Positions 56,937 through 64,000 of a stretch of 64,000 bases of DNA are shown here, one piece after another. The translations under genes and the position numbers were made by a program. Below the pieces are notes generated by a model. It was not told the origin of the DNA and ran no database searches. It worked only from the letters and a program-made list of their open reading frames with translations. How positions within the stretch are numbered: position 1 is the stretch's first letter; the number at the start of each line of letters is the position of its first letter. Source of the DNA: Paucimonas sp. (GTDB lineage: Bacteria; Pseudomonadota; Gammaproteobacteria; Pseudomonadales; Pseudomonadaceae); assembly GCA_031253995.1 (NCBI GenBank), contig JAIRVG010000055.1, forward strand, positions 22,983 to 86,982. Reading direction: 5' to 3'.

Positions 56937-57793
56937 CTGCTCACCTCATGCCGCGCCCGGCCATAGGCCTGGGTGATGCGGTCGATCACCACTGCGAGAA
57001 TCACGATTGCCAGGCCGGCTTCGAGGCCGCGGCCGACGTTCAGGGTCTGGATGCCCACCAGCACGTCCTCGCCGAGGCCGCGGGCGCCGATCATCGAGGC
57101 GATCACCACCATCGACAGGGCCATCATGGTGGTCTGGTTGATGCCGGCCATGATGCTCGGCAGGGCCAGCGGCAGCTGCACGCCGAACAGTTGCTGCCAG
57201 CGGTTGGCGCCGAAGGCGTTGATCGCTTCCATGACCTCGCCGTCGACCTGGCGGATGCCCAGGTCGGTGAGGCGGATCAGCGGCGGCGCGGCATAGATCA
57301 CCGTGGCGAAGATCGCCGGCACCTTGCCCAGGCCGAACAGCATCAGGACCGGGATCAGGTACACGAAGCTGGGCATGGTCTGCATGATGTCCAGCAGCGG
57401 CATCAGCACCGCCCGCAGGCGGTCGCTGCGCGCCGAGAGAATGCCCAGCGGGATGCCGATCAGCACCGAGATCAGCGTCGCCACCAGCATCAGCGCCAGG
57501 GTCTGCATGAGCTTGTCCCACAGCCCCACCGCCCCTACCAGGAACAGCAGGCCGACGATCACCACGGTGGGCAGCACGCGGCGGGTGGCGTGCCAGGCGA
57601 TCAGCCCGACCACCGCCAGCATCAGCCACCAGGGCGTGGCCCGCAGCAGGCCTTCGAGGTTGACGATGGCCCAGAGCAGGGTGTCGGAGATCTGCCGGAA
57701 CACATCACCGTAGTTGGTCACCAGCGCATCGACCCAGCCGTTGACCCAGTCGGCGATGGAGAAGGTAAAGTTTTCGGGGAACATAGGGTTCAC
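56933..57793 (-). CDS. hutW: ABC transporter permease (HutW-like)
   Basis: ProW-type: ARSDRLRAVLMPLLDIMQTMPSFVYLIPVLMLFGLGKVPAIFATVIYAAPPLIRLT. Confidence 0.88.
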
Positions 57794-57813
57794 TCATCAG
57801 GTGGTAAAGGTAC

Positions 57814-58782
57814 TCAGAGCGCTGCGTCGATCTTCTTCGCCGCGTCTTCGCTCACCCACGCATGCCAGATTTCAGGATGTTCCTTGAGGAAGGCTTTGGC
57901 CAGTTTCGGCGACTCGATGCGTTCCCTGGTCATGCGCGCCAGGTTCTGGTTGAGCACATCGATCGGCAGGTTGACCTTCTCCAGCACCGCCACCAGTTCC
58001 GGGGCACCTTCGTGGAAGGCCTTGGACAGGCCGACCTTGATGCTCACGCTCTTGTCGACACCGGGCTTTTCATCCAGCTTGACCAGGTCCACCTGGCCCA
58101 TCAGCGGGGTCGGGGTCCAGTAGTAGAAGAGAATCGGCTCGCCGCGCTTGTAGCTCGACAGCACCGCCGCATCCAGGGCCGGGCCGGTGCCCGGGCGGAA
58201 GTTGGTGTAGCTGCTTTCCAGGCCGTAGTCCTTGAGCATCTCGCTGTTGTCCAGCTCGCAGGTCCAGCCGGCCGGGCAGTTGTAGAAACGGCCCTTGGAG
58301 GGTTCTTCCGGGTCCTTGAACACCGCCGAGTACTGGCCCAGGTCGGCGATGGCCTTGAGGTTCGGCGCCTTGGCTTCGAGCTTGCGCTTGGCATCGCCCT
58401 CGATCACGTAGCGCGGCACGTACCAGCCTTCCACCGCGCCCACCACCGGGGCACCGACGCCGACCACCTTGCCGGCGGCCTCGGCCTTCTTCCACACCTC
58501 GCTGCGGCCTACCCACTCTTCGGCGAAGACCTGGATGTCATTGGTGCCCAGGGCGTTTTCCATGGTGATGGAGTTGCCCGGCAGGCTGTCGGTCTGGCAG
58601 CCGTAGCCATTCTTCAGGACGAACTGCATGACGTCGGTCAGCAGCATCCCGCTTTCCCAGTTCAGCCCGGCGAATTTCACCGGCTTGCCGGATTCGCACC
58701 AGCCGGCGGCCTGGCTCATTCCGGACAGGCCCATCAGGCCAAGGGCACATAGCGACGCAAGCAGGGTCTTGTTGGTTTTCAT
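57814..58782 (-). CDS. hutX: ABC transporter substrate-binding protein (HutX-like)
   Basis: Signal peptide MKTNKTLLASLCALGLMGLSGMSQA; glycine betaine/OpuAC-type binding protein; adjacent to hutWV. Confidence 0.87.
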   Translation of the reverse strand: MKTNKTLLASLCALGLMGLSGMSQAAGWCESGKPVKFAGLNWESGMLLTDVMQFVLKNGYGCQTDSLPGNSITMENALGTNDIQVFAEEWVGRSEVWKKAEAAGKVVGVGAPVVGAVEGWYVPRYVIEGDAKRKLEAKAPNLKAIADLGQYSAVFKDPEEPSKGRFYNCPAGWTCELDNSEMLKDYGLESSYTNFRPGTGPALDAAVLSSYKRGEPILFYYWTPTPLMGQVDLVKLDEKPGVDKSVSIKVGLSKAFHEGAPELVAVLEKVNLPIDVLNQNLARMTRERIESPKLAKAFLKEHPEIWHAWVSEDAAKKIDAAL

Positions 58783-58897
58783 TGCATGACGCTCCCAAAC
58801 AGGAAAGTGGATATCGGCAGTTCAGAGGCCTTCCGGTCGTCCCTTCCATGAAACGCCGCAGTCGCGGGGGCCGTGTTCGACGGCCCCGCGACGCGGA

Positions 58898-60577
58898 TCA
58901 GCCGGTGATCATCGGCAGGTTCAGGCCCTGCTCTTTGGCACATTCGATTGCAATGTCGTAACCGGCATCGGCGTGACGCATCACGCCGGTGCCCGGGTCG
59001 TTGGTCAGCACGCGGGCGATACGCTCGGCGGCTTCGTCGGTACCGTCGCAGACGATGACCATGCCCGAGTGCTGCGAGAAGCCCATGCCCACGCCACCGC
59101 CGTGGTGCAGGGAAACCCAGGTGGCACCGCTGGCGGTGTTGAGCAGGGCGTTGAGCAGCGGCCAGTCGGACACGGCATCGGAACCGTCCTTCATCGCCTC
59201 GGTCTCGCGGTTCGGGCTGGACACCGAGCCGGAGTCGAGGTGATCGCGACCGATAACGATAGGCGCGGAAAGCTCACCACGACGGACCATTTCGTTGAAC
59301 GCCAGGCCCAGCTTGGCGCGCTGGCCCAGGCCGACCCAGCAGATACGCGCCGGCAGGCCCTGGAAGCTGATGCGCTCGCGAGCCATGTCCAGCCAGTTGT
59401 GCAGGTGGGCGTCGTCCGGGATCAGTTCCTTGACCTTGGCGTCGGTCTTGTAGATGTCCTCGGCATTGCCCGACAGCGCGGCCCAGCGGAACGGACCGAT
59501 GCCGCGGCAGAAAAGCGGACGGATGTAGGCCGGCACGAAGCCCGGGAAGTCGAAGGCATTGGCGACGCCCTCTTCCTTGGCCATCTGGCGGATGTTGTTG
59601 CCGTAGTCGAAGGTCGGGATGCCCTGCTTCTGGAACTCCAGCATGGCTTGCACGTGCACGGCCATGGATTGCTTGGCGGCCTTGACCACCGCAGCCGGCT
59701 CGGTCTTGGCGCGGTCGCGGTACTGGTCCCAGGTCCAGCCGGCCGGCAGGTAGCCGTTGAGCGGGTCGTGGGCGCTGGTCTGGTCGGTGACCATGTCCGG
59801 GCGCACGCCACGCTTGATCAGTTCGGGCAGGATTTCCGCAGCGTTGCCCAGCAGGGCGATGGAGATGGCCTTGCCTTCGGCGGTGTACTTGGCGATGCGC
59901 GCCAGGGCGTCGTCCAGGTCCTTGGCCTGCTCGTCGACGTAGCGGCTGGACAGGCGGAAGTCGATGCGGCTCTGCTGGCATTCGATGTTCAGCGAGCAGG
60001 CGCCGGCCAGGGTCGCGGCCAATGGCTGGGCGCCGCCCATGCCGCCGAGGCCGGCGGTGAGGACCCATTTGCCCTTGAGGTCGCCGTTGTAGTGCTGGCG
60101 ACCGGCTTCGACGAAGGTTTCGTAGGTGCCCTGGACGATGCCCTGGCTACCGATGTAGATCCAGCTGCCGGCGGTCATCTGGCCGTACATGGCCAGGCCC
60201 TTGGCATCCAGTTCGTTGAAGTGTTCCCAGTTGGCCCAGTGCGGCACCAGGTTGGAGTTGGCGATCAGCACGCGGGGGGCGTTGGCGTGGGTCTTGAACA
60301 CGCCGACCGGCTTGCCGGACTGCACCAGCAGGGTCTCGTCGTCGTTCAGGTTGGTCAGGCTCTCGACGATCTTGTCGTAGCACGCCCAGTTGCGCGCCGC
60401 ACGGCCGATACCGCCATACACCACCAGCTCTTTCGGGTTTTCCGCCACTTCCGGGTCGAGGTTGTTCATCAGCATGCGCAGCGGGGCTTCGGTCAGCCAG
60501 CTCTTGGCGGTGAGCTTGTTGCCGCGGGGGGCGCGGATTTCGACGTCACGGAATTTGTTCAGGTTGTTGTCAGTCAC
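58898..60577 (-). CDS. hutU: Urocanate hydratase (GTG start)
   Basis: [59 protein letters not shown]. Confidence 0.97.
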   Translation of the reverse strand: MTDNNLNKFRDVEIRAPRGNKLTAKSWLTEAPLRMLMNNLDPEVAENPKELVVYGGIGRAARNWACYDKIVESLTNLNDDETLLVQSGKPVGVFKTHANAPRVLIANSNLVPHWANWEHFNELDAKGLAMYGQMTAGSWIYIGSQGIVQGTYETFVEAGRQHYNGDLKGKWVLTAGLGGMGGAQPLAATLAGACSLNIECQQSRIDFRLSSRYVDEQAKDLDDALARIAKYTAEGKAISIALLGNAAEILPELIKRGVRPDMVTDQTSAHDPLNGYLPAGWTWDQYRDRAKTEPAAVVKAAKQSMAVHVQAMLEFQKQGIPTFDYGNNIRQMAKEEGVANAFDFPGFVPAYIRPLFCRGIGPFRWAALSGNAEDIYKTDAKVKELIPDDAHLHNWLDMARERISFQGLPARICWVGLGQRAKLGLAFNEMVRRGELSAPIVIGRDHLDSGSVSSPNRETEAMKDGSDAVSDWPLLNALLNTASGATWVSLHHGGGVGMGFSQHSGMVIVCDGTDEAAERIARVLTNDPGTGVMRHADAGYDIAIECAKEQGLNLPMITG

Positions 60578-60687
60578 GAAAAGGGCTCCTCAAGCGATCC
60601 ATCCAATCCCAACCCAGGCAGTGGGCCAGCGGTGTTTGCGAACAGCGCGGAGGGGACGGCCTATCCACTCATACGCACACATATTTA

Positions 60688-60701
60688 CTTGTACATACAA
60701 G
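60688..60701. promoter_or_regulatory. Putative HutC operator at the hutU promoter
   Basis: CTTGTACATACAAG; resembles the Pseudomonas HutC site CTTGTATATACAAG. Confidence 0.75.
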
Positions 60702-60705
60702 CATA

Positions 60706-60721
60706 TGCAATTGGATTGCCA
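60706..60721 (-). promoter_or_regulatory. Putative sigma54 promoter for hutU
   Basis: Minus strand TGGCAATCCAATTGCA: GG-N10-GC spacing, 15 of 16 positions consistent with TGGCAC-N5-TTGCA; just upstream of the HutC operator. Confidence 0.7.
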
Positions 60722-60891
60722 ACCCGCGAAACGGCTTCATGAAAAAACATGCGGCATGGCTGTAGCCCTTGTGGAACAAGGCCTGGAAATCTTGCAGGAG
60801 GAAGTGGGGAGATCAGGCGGGAGGTGCGACAACCAAGGCGGCATTGCGCCACCTTGGGGCATTCGGTAACAAAATGTGCGCGAGTGGTGCG

Positions 60892-61470
60892 TTACCCGGA
60901 AACAGCGATGAGTTCGATCAGGCAGCAGCGGCCGGTGATGTCCAGGGTGCGCAGTTGATCGTTGTCTTTCAGATAGAGGCAGTCATACAGGCCCAGGGTC
61001 TGTTCGGCCTGGCCGCTGACGCCGACCTGCTGCGCGGCCTGGGCGCTGAACAGCAGCACGGTGCTGGCCGAGGTGAAGACCCGGCTGTGCCCGCTGAACC
61101 ACTGCAGCCGCGCGCGGTAACGCTGCGGCGCGTAGATCAGGTTGAAGTCGCGGATCGGCCCGCCCAGCAGGCGGCAACTGACCTGGCTTTCGCCACTGAA
61201 CACGTAGGCATCGAACGGCAGCAGCGCGCGGCTCGGCTGGCCGTCCACCTGCAGGACCATGCCGTCACCCTGCAGCACGCTGATGATCCGCTGGTAGCCG
61301 GCGAAGCTGGAGAAGTCGCCGGACTCGCCGATGTCCGCGATCGACAGGCGCCAACCAAAACCGTCGAGGCCCTGGCCCGCGTCGCGGGTGATCTCTTCGG
61401 TGCTGCCGCCGCCGTTCTTCCACGGCATGCGCGGGTAATCGGCGGCACGTAACAGGGTCAACTCGGTCAT
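60892..61470 (-). CDS. hutD: HutD family protein
   Basis: MTELTLLRAADYPRMPWKNGGGSTEEITRDAGQGLDGFGWRLSIADI. Confidence 0.93.
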   Translation of the reverse strand: MTELTLLRAADYPRMPWKNGGGSTEEITRDAGQGLDGFGWRLSIADIGESGDFSSFAGYQRIISVLQGDGMVLQVDGQPSRALLPFDAYVFSGESQVSCRLLGGPIRDFNLIYAPQRYRARLQWFSGHSRVFTSASTVLLFSAQAAQQVGVSGQAEQTLGLYDCLYLKDNDQLRTLDITGRCCLIELIAVSG

Positions 61471-62213
61471 TTGCTGAAGCGTCCTTCGAGGCGATGGCGG
61501 GAACCGGGGTGGATCAGCCGCGCCGCCGTGACCGGCTGGCGGCCGGACCAGGTGCGGCGGCGGATCAGCAGGCAAGGCTCGCTGTGCTCGATCTGCAGCA
61601 GGCTGCATTCATAGGCGTCGGCGAGGATCGCCTCGACCACGTGCTCGCCTTCGGTCAGCGGCGCAACCTGGGACAGGTAGGCATAGGGCGTCTGCCGGGT
61701 GAAATCCTGGTTGAGGTAGTCCGGGGCGATCTGCGCGTTGACGTAGCGGTCCTCGATCTGCACCGCGACGCCGTTCTCGTAGTGCACGATCAGCGAATGG
61801 AAGACCCGCTGGCCTTCGCGCACGTCCAGGGCCAGGGCGCGCTCGGAACCGGCGGCTTCCTCGGCCAGGGTCACTACCTGGCAAGTGTGCTGGTGGCCGC
61901 GGGCGGCGATCTCGTCGGCGATGTTGTGCACGTCGAACAGCGCCGAATGGGTCTTCGGCTCGGCGACGAAGGTACCAACGCCTTGCATGCGCACCAGCAG
62001 CCCCTCGGCGGTCAGTTCGCGCAGGGCACGGTTGATGGTCATGCGGCTGAAGCCCAGTTCGTTGACCAGCTCGCTTTCCGAGGGCACCCGATGGTGCGGC
62101 GGCCAGGTGCCGCTCTCGATCTGCTGGATGATCATCTGCTTGACCCGGGCATACAGCGGCGCCGGCCCCTCGCCCATCTGGGCAACCAGCTTGGAGACAG
62201 GAGGTTTCGGCAC
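61467..62213 (-). CDS. hutC: GntR/UTRA-family histidine utilization repressor HutC
   Basis: LYARVKQMIIQQIESGTWPPHHRVPSESELVNELGFSRMTINRALRELTAEGLLVRMQGVGTFVAE. Confidence 0.96.
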   Translation of the reverse strand: MPKPPVSKLVAQMGEGPAPLYARVKQMIIQQIESGTWPPHHRVPSESELVNELGFSRMTINRALRELTAEGLLVRMQGVGTFVAEPKTHSALFDVHNIADEIAARGHQHTCQVVTLAEEAAGSERALALDVREGQRVFHSLIVHYENGVAVQIEDRYVNAQIAPDYLNQDFTRQTPYAYLSQVAPLTEGEHVVEAILADAYECSLLQIEHSEPCLLIRRRTWSGRQPVTAARLIHPGSRHRLEGRFSK

Positions 62214-62278
62214 AGGAAAAGTCCTTGTTCTATTGAATGAACGGTAGCTTGCCGGAGTTTACCCAGCAGGCAAACGTC

Positions 62279-62296
62279 TGTATATGTATATACAAA
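62279..62296. promoter_or_regulatory. Putative HutC operator in the divergent hutC-hutF intergenic region
   Basis: TGTATATGTATATACAAA; contains the palindrome TGTATATACA (62285-62294). Confidence 0.65.
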
Positions 62297-62314
62297 TAAA
62301 CAGAACGAGGTGCC

Positions 62315-63685
62315 GTGTCGATGTCTGTCTTCTTTGCCGAACGTGCGCTGTTGCCCACAGGCTGGGCTGAAAACGTCAGGATCGAGGTCGGCGCCGATGG
62401 CTTGCTGGCATCGATCGAGGCCAACGCTTCGTCGGACGGCGCGGAAAAACTCGCCGGACCGCTGCTGCCAGGCATGCCCAACCTGCACTCCCACGCCTTC
62501 CAGCGCGCCATGGCCGGGCTGGCGGAAGTGGCCGGCAACCCCAACGACAGCTTCTGGACCTGGCGCGAGCTGATGTATCGCCTGGTGGGCAAGGTCAGCC
62601 CGGAACAGCTGGAAGTGATCGCCCGCCAGCTGTACATCGAGATGCTCAAGGCGGGCTACACCTCGGTCGCCGAATTCCACTACGTGCACCACGACACCCA
62701 GGGCCAGGCCTACGCCGACCCGACCGAACTGTCCCGGCGCATCAGCGCGGCGGCCAGCCGCAGCGGCATCGGCCTGACCCTGCTGCCGGTGCTCTATAGC
62801 CATTCCGGCTTTGGCGGCCAGGCGCCGAACGACGGCCAGCGGCGCTTCATCAACGGCACCGAGCAGTACCTCGACCTGCAAGCCCGGCTCAAGCCGATGC
62901 TCGCCGCGCAACCGGCGCAAGCGCTGGGGCTGTGCTTCCACTCGCTGCGCGCGGTGACGCCGGAGCAGATCGCCACGGTGCTGGCCGCCAGCGACAAGGC
63001 CTGCCCGGTGCATATCCACATCGCCGAGCAACAGAAGGAAGTCCAGGACTGCCTGGCCTGGAGCGGGCGTCGGCCGATCCAGTGGCTGTACGACAATGTC
63101 GAGGTGGACCAGCGCTGGTGCCTGGTGCATGCCACCCATGCCGAAGCCGATGAAGTGACGGCGATGGCCAGGAGCCGGGCGATTGCCGGGTTGTGCCTGA
63201 CCACCGAAGCGAACCTGGGGGACGGTATCTTCCCGGCCGTGGAGTTCCTTGCCCAGGGTGGGCGCATGGGGATTGGGTCGGACAGCCATGTGTCGTTGAG
63301 CGTGGTGGAGGAATTGCGCTGGCTGGAATATGGCCAGCGGCTGCGGGATCAGCGGCGCAACCGCCTGTATGGGGCGAATCAGCCGATGGTCGGGAGGACG
63401 CTGTTCGATGCAGCGCTGGACGGCGGGGCGCAGGCGCTGGGGCAGCCGATAGGCGAGTTGGCCGTGGGCAAGCGTGCGGACTGGCTGGTGCTGGATGGCG
63501 TGGACCCGTATATCGCCACGGCCGAGGGCGACAGCATTCTCAACCGTTGGCTGTTTGCCGGTGGGGATCGGCAGGTGCGGGATGTGATGGTGAATGGGGT
63601 TTGGGTGGTGCAGCAGGGGCGGCATGCCGGTGAAGAGGACAGTGCCGAGGCGTTTGGCCGGGTACTGAAGGAATTACTGGGTTGA
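62315..63685 (+). CDS. hutF: Formimidoylglutamate deiminase
   Basis: GPLLPGMPNLHSHAFQRAMAGLAEVAGNPNDSFWTWRELMYRL. Confidence 0.96.
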   Translation: MSMSVFFAERALLPTGWAENVRIEVGADGLLASIEANASSDGAEKLAGPLLPGMPNLHSHAFQRAMAGLAEVAGNPNDSFWTWRELMYRLVGKVSPEQLEVIARQLYIEMLKAGYTSVAEFHYVHHDTQGQAYADPTELSRRISAAASRSGIGLTLLPVLYSHSGFGGQAPNDGQRRFINGTEQYLDLQARLKPMLAAQPAQALGLCFHSLRAVTPEQIATVLAASDKACPVHIHIAEQQKEVQDCLAWSGRRPIQWLYDNVEVDQRWCLVHATHAEADEVTAMARSRAIAGLCLTTEANLGDGIFPAVEFLAQGGRMGIGSDSHVSLSVVEELRWLEYGQRLRDQRRNRLYGANQPMVGRTLFDAALDGGAQALGQPIGELAVGKRADWLVLDGVDPYIATAEGDSILNRWLFAGGDRQVRDVMVNGVWVVQQGRHAGEEDSAEAFGRVLKELLG

Positions 63686-63698
63686 ACTTCAGGGCCTT

Positions 63699-63721
63699 AT
63701 CGCTGGCAAGCCAGCTCCCAC
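63699..63721. repeat. Single REP sequence downstream of hutF
   Basis: ATCGCTGGCAAGCCAGCTCCCAC. Confidence 0.85.
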
Positions 63722-63787
63722 AGGGTCAGCACAACCCTTGAGATCTGTGCAGTACCTGCGGGAGTCCACCCAGCCCGCTGGGCTGCG

Positions 63788-64000
63788 CTGTCGCGTAGAG
63801 AACTAGACCGCGAGAGCGCCGCGGTCGGCGTGGGAGCGGATTCATCCGCGATTGGGCGCGAAGCGGCCATAAAACCTGAGTCCGCGGTGTGTCCGGAGAC
63901 CTCGGGAGTTAGGTTTTACGACGGCTTCGCCGCCGATCGCGGATGAATCCGCTCCCACGCCGACCGCGGCGCTCTCGCGGTCTAGTTCTCTGCGCGACAG
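63788..64000. repeat. Large inverted-repeat element (65-bp arms, one mismatch, 83-nt centre), reaching the window edge
   Basis: CTGTCGCGTAGAGAACTAGACCGCGAGAGCGCCGCGGTCGGCGTGGGAGCGGATTCATCCGCGAT (63788-63852) vs reverse complement at 63936-64000; contains REP-like GTGGGAGCGGATTCATCCGCGAT in both arms. Confidence 0.9.

Overview
The window is a high-GC Pseudomonas chromosomal segment made up almost entirely of core genes. The species is not determined. In order it carries: the 3' end of a periplasmic solute-binding protein gene; rhlE; a YceI/cytochrome b561 pair; a small hypothetical; an exported FAD amine oxidase with a basic low-complexity tail; bioA; rsmE; the Pil-Chp twitching chemosensory operon (pilGHIJ-chpA-chpC, without pilK or chpB); gshB; a tonB3-like gene; yqgE; ruvX; pyrR-pyrB-pyrC' (pseudo-dihydroorotase); hslVU with a sigma32-type promoter; a DUF971 gene; the mcl-PHA cluster phaC1-phaZ-phaC2-phaD with convergent phaF-phaI; ubiE-ubiJ-ubiB; hisI-hisE; tatABC; a second RsmE paralog; an MCP; an amino-acid ABC transporter; opgGH; dtd; pip; and a full hut cluster (hutG-I-H-H2-V-W-X-U-D-C and divergent hutF). 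I saw no prophage, IS element, CRISPR array, rRNA or tRNA. The observations most worth a second look are: (1) the second HAL/PAL-family gene in the hut cluster lacks the ASG triad needed for the MIO cofactor; (2) a near-perfect 65-bp-arm inverted-repeat element lies at the right edge; (3) an orphan plus-strand terminator between dtd and opgG suggests a small RNA; (4) a sigma54 promoter overlaps a HutC operator at hutU; (5) an ABC permease carries an inserted extracytoplasmic domain; (6) two intergenic repeat families (REP and AGCTTGCAG-type) recur. No clearly novel multi-gene system was found. All calls come from reading the sequence and ORF translations; no database search was run.
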